From contig JAAEZN010000003.1 of NCBI GenBank assembly GCA_018222835.1, positions 27,920-91,919 on the forward strand: DNA of 64,000 nucleotides, given 5' to 3'. Below are positions 8,299-17,405 of the stretch, piece after piece (within the stretch, counting starts at the first letter, position 1; each line of letters begins with the position of its first letter). Source of the stretch: Algicola sp. Its GTDB lineage: Bacteria; Bacteroidota; Bacteroidia; Flavobacteriales; Flavobacteriaceae. The notes below the pieces were generated by a model. It had not been told where the DNA came from. It made no database searches and saw only the letters and a program-made list of their open reading frames with translations. The position numbers were made by a program, and so were the translations under genes.

Positions 8299-11200
8299 CT
8301 ATGCAGAAACATTCTCTTTTTGAGGAGTAAAAGGCTGGAGCATCTTCAACGCTTTTTCTACATTGGTAATTCTGTCGAATGTAAGCAATAAACGGAGTCC
8401 ATTTCGAGTCTCTTTTTCCTTAAGTTTCACCAATTGTGGATGTGTTTGGGCATATTGAAGCACTTTGGTAAATGCAGGGCTTTGATAAAAACTAGATTGT
8501 TGGTCAGCGATAAAATAACCGATAAACTTACCTTTTTTCATGATGACCTTTTCCAGACCAATGTGGGTGGCGATCCATTTAATGCGGACAGAGTTCATTA
8601 AATCCACAGCTTGTTCTGGTAATTCTCCGAAGCGATCTACGAGTTGTGCCTCAAATTTTTGCAGACCTTCTTCGTCTTCAATACCATTTAATTGAGTGTA
8701 CAGGTTCAGTCGCTCGGTAATATTATTGATGTAATCATCAGGGAAAAGCAATTCAAAATCGGTGTCGAGCTGTAATTCTTTTACATAGACCTTTTCCTTA
8801 TCACCCTCAACTTCTTCATATAACTCCTTGAACTCATTTTCCTTTAGTTCATCAATCGCTTCGGACAGTATTTTTTGGTACGTCTCGAATCCAATTTCAT
8901 TAATGAAGCCACTCTGCTCACCTCCCAAAAGGTCACCTGCGCCACGGATTTCCAAATCTTTCATGGCAATGTTGAAACCGCTACCTAAATCTGTGAATTG
9001 TTCCAACGCTTCGATACGTTTGCGTGCTTCTGGTGTCATCACTTCGTATGGAGGGGTTATAAAGTAACAGAAGGCCTTTTTGTTGCTTCGGCCTACGCGT
9101 CCCCGCATTTGGTGAAGGTCGCTCAACCCAAAATTGTTGGCATTGTGAATAAATATGGTGTTCGCATTGGTCACGTCCAATCCACTTTCAATAATGGTGG
9201 TTGAAACCAATACATCAAACTCGCCATTCATAAACGAAAGCATTAACGATTCCAGTTTTTTGCCCTCCATTTGTCCATGTCCGATTCCGATTTTCGCATC
9301 AGGAACCAAACGTTGGATCATGCCTGCCACTTCCTTAATGTTCTCAATTCGGTTGTGGATAAAGAATACCTGTCCTCCCCGTTGGATTTCGTAAGACACA
9401 GCATCTCGGATAATTTCCTCGTTCAATCGAATTACTTGACTCTCGATCGGGTAACGGTTCGGTGGTGGTGTATTGATGACGGAAAGATCCCGGGCAGCCA
9501 TCAAACTAAATTGAAGCGTTCGTGGTATTGGAGTGGCCGTTAAGGTAAGCACATCCACATTTTCTTTGATGGAACGTAATTTTTCCTTGACCGAAACCCC
9601 AAATTTTTGCTCCTCATCTACAATCAACAAGCCTAAATCTTTGAACTGTACATTTTTGTTCACCAGTTGATGGGTGCCGATAATAATATCAACTTTACCA
9701 GCGGCCAAGCGCTCCAGAACATCCTTTTTTTCCTTGGCGGTACGGAAACGATTCAGGTAATCCACTGTAACGGGCATTTCTTTCAAGCGTTCCTTGAATG
9801 TTCTGCTATGTTGAAATGCCAAAATAGTGGTGGGTACCAAAATAGCCACTTGCTTGCCATTATCCACCGCTTTAAATGCTGCACGTATGGCAACTTCCGT
9901 TTTCCCAAAACCTACATCGCCGCAGATTAGGCGATCCATAGGTCGTTCGCTCTCCATGTCCTTCTTTACGTCTTGGGTGCTCTTTTCCTGGTCAGGTGTA
10001 TCCTCGTAGATGAATGATGCTTCCAGTTCGTGTTGCAGATAGCTGTCGGGAGCATATTGAAAACCTTTTTCCAATCTACGTTTGGCATAAACCTTTATAA
10101 GGTCGAAGGCAATCTTTTTAACCCTTGCCTTGGTTTTTTGCTTTAGTTTTTTCCAAGCAGCGGAACCAAGTTTGAAAATCTTTGGAGGCGCACCGTCCTT
10201 GCCATTGTATTTGGATATTTTGTGCAGTGAGTGGATACTGACGTAGAGAATATCTCGATCGCCATATATTAATTTGATGGCTTCCTGTTTTTTGCCCTCC
10301 ACGTCTATTTTTTGTAATCCGCCGAACTTGCCGATACCATGATCAATATGGGTCACATAATCACCAATTTCCAGTTTGTTAAGTTCTTTTAGTGTAATGG
10401 CCTGCTTTTTGGCATAGCCATTTTTTAGATGGAACTTATGGTAACGTTCAAAAATTTGATGGTCGGTATAGCAAGCAATCTTCAAATCTTGATCAACAAA
10501 ACCTTGGAACAACGGAAATATTATAGTTTGATAATGGACAGTTTGGTCAACTTCATCAAAAATATCATGAAAACGTTTGGCCTGTTGTTCGGTAGAACAG
10601 AAAATATAGTTGTTGAAACCTGCATCTCGATTGGCGTTGAGATTTTCAATGAGCAGGTCGAACTTTTTATTGAAGGAGGGTTGTGGTTTGGTATGAAAGA
10701 CGATTTCGTCACTTCGACTTCGCTCAGTGACCGTGTTGTCTGAACTTTGTGGGCTGAGCGGAGCCGAAGCTCCAATCTCAATACATAAATATTCCTGCAA
10801 CTGCTCTTTCAGCAAAGCTGAATCCAAAAAAAGCTCTTTAGGTTGAGCGTGTTTGATATCCTTGCTCAACTTAGCAAAACTTTCTTCCGCTTTTTCAAAA
10901 AAGGAATCGATCCGGTCGTAGATCAAAGCAGGGTTCTTCGCAAAGACCACCGTGTAGGCTGAAATATATTTTAAGAAACTTTCCCGTATTTCCTCAGTGA
11001 ACTTATTTTCCACATTCGGAATAATAGAGATTTTCTTCACTTTGTCCGTTGAAAGCTGTGTTTCCACATCAAAAGTTCGGATACTGTCCACTTCATCTCC
11101 AAAAAACTCGATACGGTAGGGTTCGTCGTGCGAGAATGAAAATACATCCACAATACCTCCTCGAACCGAAAACTCTCCGGGTTCAGTAACAAAATCAACT

Positions 11201-11721
11201 CTTTTAAACTGATACTCAAAAAGCACTTCGTTTAAAAAATCCAACGAAATCTCATCTCCAATTTTGATCTTTTGGGTGTTCTTGTCCAGCTCCTTCCGCG
11301 TAACGACCTTTTCAAAAAGGGCATCGGGATAGGTGACGATGATGGCCGGCTTTTTTCTGGAGTTGATTCGGTTGAGCACTTCGGCGCGGAGCAATACGTT
11401 CGCATTGTCCGTTTCCTCTATTTGATAGGGCCTTCGGTAGCTGCCTGGATAAAAAAGCACATCTTTTTCTCCCAAGAGTTGCTCCAAATCATTCAAATGA
11501 TAGGCCGCTTCCTCTTTATCGTTCAAAATCAACAAAAATGGAGATTCAGTTGACTTGAAAGCTTCCGAAAGGACAAAGGATAACGAGGAACCCACTAGCC
11601 CTTTTAAATTGATTTTTCGTGAAGATCCTAAAGGGTTGTCTTGAGTTTGGGAAATAGTATCCCTCAGTTTCCCGAGTTGGGGAGACTGCTCAAAGAGTTG
11701 CGAAATCGGGGTTTTGGTCAA
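8299..11721 (-). CDS. mfd: Transcription-repair coupling factor
   Basis: The protein has 1140 aa, normal for Mfd. It displaces RNA polymerase stalled at lesions and recruits UvrA. The N-terminal UvrB-like module is followed by the RNA-polymerase-interacting CarD-like domain (GDYVTHIDHGIGKFG near residue 450). The RecG-like motor has Walker A GDVGFGKTE near 600, DEEQ near 700 and TATPIPRTL, and the C-terminal D7 domain ends the protein. The odd feature is the stretch around residues 318-338 reading PLSPQS..TVTERSRSD. It is encoded by a palindromic repeat inserted in frame between the UvrB-like module and the rest, probably in a loop. A -7-like TATCTTTG lies just upstream of the start, implying a very short leader. 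Confidence 0.96.
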   Translation of the reverse strand: MTKTPISQLFEQSPQLGKLRDTISQTQDNPLGSSRKINLKGLVGSSLSFVLSEAFKSTESPFLLILNDKEEAAYHLNDLEQLLGEKDVLFYPGSYRRPYQIEETDNANVLLRAEVLNRINSRKKPAIIVTYPDALFEKVVTRKELDKNTQKIKIGDEISLDFLNEVLFEYQFKRVDFVTEPGEFSVRGGIVDVFSFSHDEPYRIEFFGDEVDSIRTFDVETQLSTDKVKKISIIPNVENKFTEEIRESFLKYISAYTVVFAKNPALIYDRIDSFFEKAEESFAKLSKDIKHAQPKELFLDSALLKEQLQEYLCIEIGASAPLSPQSSDNTVTERSRSDEIVFHTKPQPSFNKKFDLLIENLNANRDAGFNNYIFCSTEQQAKRFHDIFDEVDQTVHYQTIIFPLFQGFVDQDLKIACYTDHQIFERYHKFHLKNGYAKKQAITLKELNKLEIGDYVTHIDHGIGKFGGLQKIDVEGKKQEAIKLIYGDRDILYVSIHSLHKISKYNGKDGAPPKIFKLGSAAWKKLKQKTKARVKKIAFDLIKVYAKRRLEKGFQYAPDSYLQHELEASFIYEDTPDQEKSTQDVKKDMESERPMDRLICGDVGFGKTEVAIRAAFKAVDNGKQVAILVPTTILAFQHSRTFKERLKEMPVTVDYLNRFRTAKEKKDVLERLAAGKVDIIIGTHQLVNKNVQFKDLGLLIVDEEQKFGVSVKEKLRSIKENVDVLTLTATPIPRTLQFSLMAARDLSVINTPPPNRYPIESQVIRLNEEIIRDAVSYEIQRGGQVFFIHNRIENIKEVAGMIQRLVPDAKIGIGHGQMEGKKLESLMLSFMNGEFDVLVSTTIIESGLDVTNANTIFIHNANNFGLSDLHQMRGRVGRSNKKAFCYFITPPYEVMTPEARKRIEALEQFTDLGSGFNIAMKDLEIRGAGDLLGGEQSGFINEIGFETYQKILSEAIDELKENEFKELYEEVEGDKEKVYVKELQLDTDFELLFPDDYINNITERLNLYTQLNGIEDEEGLQKFEAQLVDRFGELPEQAVDLMNSVRIKWIATHIGLEKVIMKKGKFIGYFIADQQSSFYQSPAFTKVLQYAQTHPQLVKLKEKETRNGLRLLLTFDRITNVEKALKMLQPFTPQKENVSA
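10710..10769. repeat. Palindromic repeat (family B) inserted in the mfd coding sequence
   Basis: Two inverted units, CACTTCGACTTCGCTCAGTG and GGGCTGAGCGGAGCCGAAG, flank a short centre. On the mfd strand they read CACTGAGCGAAGTCGAAGTG after CTTCGGCTCCGCTCAGCCC. The frame stays open and gives the well-known flavobacterial peptide TERSRSD. Related cores lie in nearby intergenic DNA. Confidence 0.8.
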
Positions 11722-11738
11722 TCCAAAAAACTTTGTGG

Positions 11739-11746
11739 CAAAGATA
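11739..11746 (-). promoter_or_regulatory. Putative -7 element of the mfd promoter
   Basis: The minus strand reads TATCTTTG, an exact TAnnTTTG match, about 18 bp before the mfd ATG. Upstream there is TTT but no TTG at the -33 position. Confidence 0.4.
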
Positions 11747-11850
11747 AACCGCTGAAACTTTTACTAAAAATGTTTTTTTTGGTTTCTTGCCATTTTGTTG
11801 TTTGATAATTTTTTGACCCTAATGGCACCAATTACCTCGAATTATTCTTT

Positions 11851-11880
11851 GCCATTTCGTACTGAGTCGAGAAATCTTGT
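11851..11880. repeat. Half element of family A repeat
   Basis: GCCATTTCGTACTGAGTCGAGAAATCTTG resembles the right half (GTCATTTCGAAC...GAGAAATCT) of the family A palindromes. It lies in the 209-bp gap between pdeM and mfd, which otherwise shows only AT-rich DNA. Confidence 0.5.
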
Positions 11881-11930
11881 AATCTATTTACGATGAGATG
11901 CTGAATCAAGTTCAGCATAACGTACATTAT

Positions 11931-12563
11931 CTAAACTTTAAAAATACTATCCTCTGCGATGGCATATACTTCATCCGATTTTTTTGGATCAAGGGAGTGG
12001 GTTCCCGTGAATTGCCCAAAAGCAGGTAATATCATTTGATTCTCAGATTTAAAAAAGCAGGGCAATTTTAAACGGTCTTTTCCAATTCCTTTGAGTTTAA
12101 TAGAGGGGTGAACGTGCCCACAAAAGGTAAAATGACTCTCTCGTTCCTCGGGATGATGGGTCAAAAGAAAAGAATCGATAATCAACTCTGGGAATATGGA
12201 AATCTTCAGTTTTTCGAATTTTTCTGGAGCAATAATGTCGTGGTTGCCTGTAACCAAAAGTATTTCTGTTGGGGTTTTAGCGACCCAATTCTCGAACAAT
12301 TCCCATTCCTTGTTGAGCGATGAATGAAAGAGGTCGCCCAAAAAACAGATTTGAAAAGGTTGAAAATCGGACACGATTTTATCCAGTAGTAAAAAGTTTT
12401 GGTGAATGGCCTTTCTCGGAACGGCTGCCCCAAACTTTCTAAAGTGGGATACCTTGCCCAAATGCACATCACTGATCAGCAAGAGTGATTTCTCTTCCCA
12501 AAATAATCCACCCAAAGGGTGTAGATGAAATTCTTGATTTTGTATTTTAATTTTTTGAATCAT
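11931..12563 (-). CDS. pdeM: Ligase-associated DNA damage response endonuclease PdeM
   Basis: A calcineurin-like metallophosphoesterase of 210 aa from the chosen start (MIQKIKIQNQEF). The frame continues 36 nt upstream to an ATG lying inside a palindromic repeat, which I reject. The five metal-binding blocks are visible: SDVHLG at 31-36, GDLFHS, GNHD, THHPEE and CGHVHP. PdeM proteins belong to the bacterial ligase/helicase repair module (helicase, ATP-dependent ligase, MBL-fold exonuclease, PdeM). Here it follows the helicase gene, separated by about 230 bp that are filled with repeats, and the ligase and exonuclease are not adjacent. Confidence 0.88.
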   Translation of the reverse strand: MIQKIKIQNQEFHLHPLGGLFWEEKSLLLISDVHLGKVSHFRKFGAAVPRKAIHQNFLLLDKIVSDFQPFQICFLGDLFHSSLNKEWELFENWVAKTPTEILLVTGNHDIIAPEKFEKLKISIFPELIIDSFLLTHHPEERESHFTFCGHVHPSIKLKGIGKDRLKLPCFFKSENQMILPAFGQFTGTHSLDPKKSDEVYAIAEDSIFKV

Positions 12564-12594
12564 TTGTGTCAGATTCTTCAAATGTACTTTAATT

Positions 12595-12678
12595 GTCATT
12601 TCGAACCGAGATAAGCAAGTGTGAGAAATCTATTTTTAGATTTCTCAATCGTCGTTGCACTTCTCATTTCGAAATGAC
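12595..12678. repeat. Extragenic inverted repeat, family A (third copy, head-to-head)
   Basis: GTCATTTCGAACC...GTGAGAAATCTA is followed by TTTT and then TAGATTTCTCAATCGTCGTTGC...TCATTTCGAAATGAC, making a long perfect-ended hairpin whose arms join at AAATCTATTTTTAGATTT. It lies between pdeM and the helicase and should fold strongly in the transcript. Confidence 0.75.
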
Positions 12679-12734
12679 CCCATGGCGTTATGTTGAATTT
12701 GTTTCAGTATCTCAAACAGATGCGGTTCTATGCG

Positions 12735-12756
12735 ATGCTTCGACTACGCTCAACAT
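12735..12756. repeat. Short family B palindrome
   Basis: ATGCTTCGACTACGCTCAACAT carries ATG/CAT ends and, on the other strand, the core TGAGCGTAGTCGAAG also found in mfd. It lies in the same inter-gene stretch as the third family A copy. Confidence 0.6.
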
Positions 12757-12792
12757 CCGAACGATACTTCTTGCATGCATGTTTTTTGGAAG

Positions 12793-15240
12793 TTATTTGG
12801 TTAATTTATCAACCATTCGCTTAATACGGTCCGCCAATTTTTCGTTAGACAGTTTTTCCCGTAACCGGTCCGTAACAATCGGGAAGGAGAGGGGCGTGGG
12901 TTGAGAACACTTTTTCCAAACAATTTCCTGTTGGGCAATGCGCTCCAATGCCAATCGTAAACGACCTTCCTCCAATTGGTGCTCAAAGGTTTCGGTATAG
13001 GCTTGTTGATACAGCAAATTATCATCTTCAAAATCTCGGAAAACATCAAATAGCAATTCCGAACTGCTTTGCAGGTGTTTCATTTTGATGCCTTTTTCGG
13101 GATAGCCCGTAAAAACCATACCGCTGATAACGGCAATGTCGCGGAACTTTCTACGTGCCATTTCGTTGGAATTCAAGCTTTTTTGTAGGTCGGACAACAT
13201 GTAATCTGGGGTAAATAGGTTGTTGTCCAGAATTTCCTGAACGTCAATTTCCCGATCGGACAACAATTCAAAACCATAGTCGTTGAAAGCGAGCGAACAG
13301 GTAATTGGGTTCAATAAACTAATGCGATATGCCAGCAGACTGCTCATTCCCTCGTGGATGGCCCTTCCTTCAAATGGGTAGAACATATGATGGTAGCCAT
13401 CACGGGTTTGGAAGGTTTCAATCAAGAATTGATGGGGTTGTGGAACAATACTTTCCTCTCGTTGTTTGGAGAACATTTGTTCTAATGCCTGTATTTCTTG
13501 GGATTGTTCTGAAAACTCCAATTTAGCTGTGTAGAGTTCTTGACGCAGCAACTCTGACATTTTTGCGGAAAAACTTAATCGCCCTCCCATCCAACTGGGT
13601 ACTTTGTTGGTTCTTTTTTGGGAATTGCGAACGTGTGCCGACATTCCTTTGATTCTAATAAACTCCAAATTTCGGCCAGCGAAGGTAAAAACATCGCCCG
13701 GGCTCAATTTGGAGATAAAGTACTCTTCAATTGTTCCAATATATCCTCCCTTTTGATAACGAACAGAAATAGAGGCATCCCCGACAATGGTTCCGATTTG
13801 AAAACGGTGCCGCATGGCCACAGCTCTACTGTTCACTTTAAATTTCCCATCTTCTTCAATTTCCACTTTTTTGTATTCGTCGTAGCTCTTCAGGCTTTGA
13901 CTTCCCATCACTAAAAAATTAAGTAACCATTGCCATTGTTCTTTCGAAACGGCCTGATAGCAAAATGTCTGTTTTATCTCGGGATAAATCTCATCAGGAT
14001 AAAATCCATCAGAAACAGCTAAAGTGGTCAAATATTGAATAAGGACATCGAAACTGTTCAGGTAGGGGATACGGTCTTCAACAGCACTGTTCAGTACGGC
14101 CTTCTGCATTGCTGAAGCTTCGACCAGTTCTATGGCATGCGTAGGTAAAAAATGGATAACACTTTCCTTTCCTGGTCGATGGCCACTGCGCCCAGCGCGC
14201 TGCAAAAAACGGGCAACTCCCTTCGGGCCGCCAATCTGTACAACAGTTTCCACAGGGGCAAAATCCACTCCAAGGTCTAAGCTCGACGTGCAGACGACGG
14301 CTTTGAGACTTTCGTTACGGATGGCCTGTTCCACCCATAATCGGGTTTCTTTGTTGATACTGCCATGGTGCATGGCCATTTCCCCCGCGAATTCAGGATA
14401 TTTTTCCAAGATTTTTTGGAACCAGATTTCGCATTGGCTCCGGGTGTTGGTGAATAGCAAGGTGGTTTTGCTGCCGTTGATAATGGGCACTACTTGGTCT
14501 AAAAGATGCAATCCCAAATGCCCGCGCCAAGGAAAAGTTTCCATTTCCTTTGGAATAATACTTTTTACGGTAATCTTTTTATTGAGGTCGGACTTTACCA
14601 ATATAGAATTGCCCAGTTCGGGTGTGGTGGGCCCCAACAGTACTTCCCGAGCCTGTTCCAAATTGCCTATGGTAGCCGATATGCCCCAAATACGTAATTC
14701 TTTACAGATGGTTTTTAACCTAGAAAGCCCCAATTCCATTTGTACGCCTCGTTTGGTGCCTAAAAGCTCGTGCCATTCGTCAACCACAATGGCAGAGCAG
14801 TTTTTAAAAGTTTTTGCATAACCTTTGGAGGATAGTAATAATTGTAAGCTTTCCGGTGTGGTGATCAACAGGTCGGGCATGTTGGTTCGCATTTTTGCCC
14901 GTTCCTTTGCAGATGTGTCCCCGGTGCGGATACCAACCGTCATTTGTGTGCCTAAATCTTGGGTGATACGTTCTGCCGATTGTTTGATTTCTTGCGAAAG
15001 TGCTCGGAGGGGGGTGATCCAAATGGCTTTTAGTCCTTTTTTGTGATTGGTTTTATACTCCGGATTGTTTTTGATGTAGTTGAGTACAATCGGAAACCAA
15101 AGTGCATAGGTTTTACCACTTCCGGTCGGGGCATTTAAAAGACCGTGCTTGCCGTTCAAAAAAGCTTTCCAAGTTTCTTTTTGAAAGGGGAATGGTTGCC
15201 ATTTTTGCTCTTGGAACCATTTTTCAGCGATATGGTACAA
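12793..15240 (-). CDS. Ligase-associated DNA damage response DEXH-box helicase (Lhr-type)
   Basis: The protein has 815 aa, the length of the short Lhr-core family. Motif I is APTGSGKT at 37-44, motif II is DEWH near 154, motif III reads SATIG, and the second RecA domain shows TSSLDLGVDFAPV and QRAGRSGHR (motif VI). A winged-helix and C-terminal Lhr-core region follow (GDVFTFAGRNLEF; MGGRLSFSAKMSE). These are 3'-5' DNA translocases of the repair module that also includes PdeM, an ATP-dependent ligase and an exonuclease. Only PdeM is adjacent here. The gene diverges from the TerB-like gene across 113 bp. Confidence 0.92.
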   Translation of the reverse strand: MYHIAEKWFQEQKWQPFPFQKETWKAFLNGKHGLLNAPTGSGKTYALWFPIVLNYIKNNPEYKTNHKKGLKAIWITPLRALSQEIKQSAERITQDLGTQMTVGIRTGDTSAKERAKMRTNMPDLLITTPESLQLLLSSKGYAKTFKNCSAIVVDEWHELLGTKRGVQMELGLSRLKTICKELRIWGISATIGNLEQAREVLLGPTTPELGNSILVKSDLNKKITVKSIIPKEMETFPWRGHLGLHLLDQVVPIINGSKTTLLFTNTRSQCEIWFQKILEKYPEFAGEMAMHHGSINKETRLWVEQAIRNESLKAVVCTSSLDLGVDFAPVETVVQIGGPKGVARFLQRAGRSGHRPGKESVIHFLPTHAIELVEASAMQKAVLNSAVEDRIPYLNSFDVLIQYLTTLAVSDGFYPDEIYPEIKQTFCYQAVSKEQWQWLLNFLVMGSQSLKSYDEYKKVEIEEDGKFKVNSRAVAMRHRFQIGTIVGDASISVRYQKGGYIGTIEEYFISKLSPGDVFTFAGRNLEFIRIKGMSAHVRNSQKRTNKVPSWMGGRLSFSAKMSELLRQELYTAKLEFSEQSQEIQALEQMFSKQREESIVPQPHQFLIETFQTRDGYHHMFYPFEGRAIHEGMSSLLAYRISLLNPITCSLAFNDYGFELLSDREIDVQEILDNNLFTPDYMLSDLQKSLNSNEMARRKFRDIAVISGMVFTGYPEKGIKMKHLQSSSELLFDVFRDFEDDNLLYQQAYTETFEHQLEEGRLRLALERIAQQEIVWKKCSQPTPLSFPIVTDRLREKLSNEKLADRIKRMVDKLTK

Positions 15241-15327
15241 ATCGGATTCTTGCAGGTGTACGGTGCTTTGGATTGAAAAATACGAATTTCTTTAATGGGT
15301 TTGTGCCTTCAATTTTGTGATAAGATT

Positions 15328-15335
15328 TATATTTG
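15328..15335 (+). promoter_or_regulatory. Putative -7 element for the TerB-like gene
   Basis: TATATTTG matches TAnnTTTG, 18 bp before the ATG. The nearest TTTG lies 24 bp upstream, slightly further than usual. Confidence 0.4.
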
Positions 15336-15353
15336 TGCCACAAAAATTAATAT

Positions 15354-15782
15354 ATGCCAATTTTAGACCTTTACGAGCACGGAGACCATAGGAAAAACAT
15401 GGCACATTTTGCCACATTGGCGAGTTTGGCTGCTGTTGATGGAGAAATCAATGAGAAGGAGATGGAAGTCCTTAAAAAGTTTGCCTTTAAGCTAAATATC
15501 AGTGATGAGGAGTTTAAGGAGGTAATGAGAAAGGAAAACAAATATCCTATTGAAACTCCGCACAGTGGCGAGAAGAGGTACAAAAGGCTATTTGAATTTT
15601 TCCAGATTATTTTCTCCGATCATGATATTGATGATGAGGAGCGCAGAATTGTAGAAAAGTATGCCGTAGGTTTGGGCTTTTCTCCAAAGACCGCTGCTAA
15701 CATCATCGATAAGTCCATCAATATCTTTACAGGAAGAATCCCATTTGAGGATTATCACGAATTGGTAAAGAGAAATAGCTAG
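15354..15782 (+). CDS. TerB-like (tellurite resistance B fold) protein
   Basis: The protein has 142 aa, all helical and cytoplasmic, with no signal. The pattern [19 protein letters not shown], then [17 protein letters not shown], with acidic repeats DGEI and DIDDEE, is that of the TerB/DjlA-like family, whose members bind metal through these acidic residues and act in stress or membrane-associated complexes; the specific role is unknown. Its stop codon overlaps that of fbp on the other strand by 4 bp, so the two genes converge with no spacer. A -7-like element is present upstream. Confidence 0.75.
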   Translation: MPILDLYEHGDHRKNMAHFATLASLAAVDGEINEKEMEVLKKFAFKLNISDEEFKEVMRKENKYPIETPHSGEKRYKRLFEFFQIIFSDHDIDDEERRIVEKYAVGLGFSPKTAANIIDKSINIFTGRIPFEDYHELVKRNS

Positions 15783-16813
15783 TATTTAGCCATAAATTCT
15801 TCAGCCTTTTTAACCATTTTTTTGCTTCCGCAGAAAAAGGGCACTCTTTCGTGCAACTCAGTAGGTTGTATGTCCATAATGCGTCTAAAGCCATCACTTG
15901 CTTTGCCATTGGCTTGTTCTGCCAAGAACGCCATAGGGTTACATTCGTACAGCAAGCGTAGTTTTCCGTTATGGGCTTTACTACTTTTAGGGTACATATA
16001 GATTCCCCCTTTGATCATGTTCCTATGGAAATCGGAAACCAATGAACCAATATACCTCGAGGTATAAGGGCGGTCCCCTTCTTCCATTTGGCAATATTTA
16101 ATGTAGTCTTTGACTCCTTGTGGAAAATGGATATAGTTTCCCTCGTTCACAGAATAAATCTGACCTGTTTCTGGAAATTGCATATTGGGATGGGAGAGGT
16201 AAAAGGTTCCTAGAGCAGGATTCAAGGTAAATCCATTAACCCCATGCCCGGTAGTGTACACGTACATGGTTGAGGTGCCATAAATAATGTATCCTGCTGC
16301 AATTTGATTTCTTCCGGGCTGGAGAAAATCTTCCAGGGTAACCGGAGTACCCACTGGTGTGACCCTTCTGTAAATGGAAAAAATGGTTCCAACAGATACA
16401 TTTACATCAATATTGGAAGAACCATCCAAAGGATCTATAAGAACCACATATTTATTCTTGTGTTGTTTGTCAAAACTATTTATGCTGATAAAGTCATCTT
16501 CTTCCTCCGACGCTATACCACAAACGATTTCTCTATTTTTTAGCGTTTCAATAAATTTTTCGTTGGCCAGCACATCCAATTTTTGTTGATTTTCCCCTTG
16601 GATGTTGGTGTCTCCCGCAGCACCGATTATGTCCACGAGACCGGCTTTGTTTACTTCGTGATTAACTACTTTCGCGGCTAAACGGATACCGTTGAGCAGT
16701 CTTGATAATTCCCCAGAAGTGTATTGAAATGATTCTTGATTGGCGATAATGAACTCACCCATCGTGAGCCGCTGTTTGTCAAACATAGGAAAGGATGTTT
16801 TATTTAAGGACAA
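15779..16813 (-). CDS. fbp: Fructose-1,6-bisphosphatase, class 1
   Basis: The protein has 344 aa. It hydrolyses fructose 1,6-bisphosphate in gluconeogenesis. The metal and substrate signature DPLDGSSN is near residue 127, with ASEEEDDFI before it and the sugar-binding [22 protein letters not shown] later. The start [14 protein letters not shown] could also be the internal Met10; both leave the conserved TMGEFI intact. The gene converges on the TerB-like gene with overlapping stops and is otherwise monocistronic. Nothing unusual is seen in the active site. Confidence 0.95.
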   Translation of the reverse strand: MSLNKTSFPMFDKQRLTMGEFIIANQESFQYTSGELSRLLNGIRLAAKVVNHEVNKAGLVDIIGAAGDTNIQGENQQKLDVLANEKFIETLKNREIVCGIASEEEDDFISINSFDKQHKNKYVVLIDPLDGSSNIDVNVSVGTIFSIYRRVTPVGTPVTLEDFLQPGRNQIAAGYIIYGTSTMYVYTTGHGVNGFTLNPALGTFYLSHPNMQFPETGQIYSVNEGNYIHFPQGVKDYIKYCQMEEGDRPYTSRYIGSLVSDFHRNMIKGGIYMYPKSSKAHNGKLRLLYECNPMAFLAEQANGKASDGFRRIMDIQPTELHERVPFFCGSKKMVKKAEEFMAKY

Positions 16814-16898
16814 ATATCGGGCATTTTGTGAAACTACAACGTTTTCGCGAACCTTTAATTATGTATTTTTATAACTTTGAGTTTTATTTGTAACAATT

Positions 16899-17381
16899 AT
16901 GGAATATACAATAAGAAAGGCTCGTATCGAGGATATGGAGCAGGTACTGAATTTGGTGCAGGAACTGGCTGATTTTGAGAAAGAACCAAATGCTGTAGAA
17001 GTGACCAAAGACGATTTGGTAAAAGATGGCTTTGGTGAGCAAAAAATGTTTCAATGTTTTGTGGCAGAAACCGAGAAAGGAATTGTTGGCATAGCATTAG
17101 TGTACCCAAGATATTCTACTTGGAAAGGTCCCGTTATCCATTTAGAGGATTTAATCGTTTCCGAAAAAATGAGAGGAAGTGGATTGGGAACTGCTTTATT
17201 GGACCAAGTGGTAAAATATGGTGCCGACCTCGGGGTTAAACGGATTAGCTGGGAAGTTTTGGATTGGAACGAACCGGCCATAGATTTTTACGAGAAAAAA
17301 GGAGCCAATGTGCTACGGGATTGGGATGTAGTGCAATTGGATGAAAAAGGAATAAAAAAATATTTGGAACGTCTGGATTAG
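16899..17381 (+). CDS. GNAT family N-acetyltransferase
   Basis: The protein has 160 aa, the standard single-domain size. The pattern MEYTIRKARIEDMEQVLNLV (strand 1 and helix 1), HLEDLIVSEKMRGSGLGTAL (the acetyl-CoA pyrophosphate loop R/Q-x-x-G-x-G/A as RGSGLG) and NEPAIDFYEKKGA fits the spermidine/diamine acetyltransferase-like branch. The acceptor is unknown. A TAACTTTG -7-like sequence lies 20 bp upstream. It precedes the aspartate kinase gene by 24 nt, so the two are probably cotranscribed. Confidence 0.85.
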   Translation: MEYTIRKARIEDMEQVLNLVQELADFEKEPNAVEVTKDDLVKDGFGEQKMFQCFVAETEKGIVGIALVYPRYSTWKGPVIHLEDLIVSEKMRGSGLGTALLDQVVKYGADLGVKRISWEVLDWNEPAIDFYEKKGANVLRDWDVVQLDEKGIKKYLERLD

Positions 17382-17405
17382 ATAAGAAAACTAGGAGATA
17401 AATAG

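Noticed and set aside
14132..14821. A 229-codon open frame on the plus strand inside the helicase gene
   Set aside because: It is antisense to well conserved helicase motifs and its product shows no family-like pattern; an overlap artefact of codon use.
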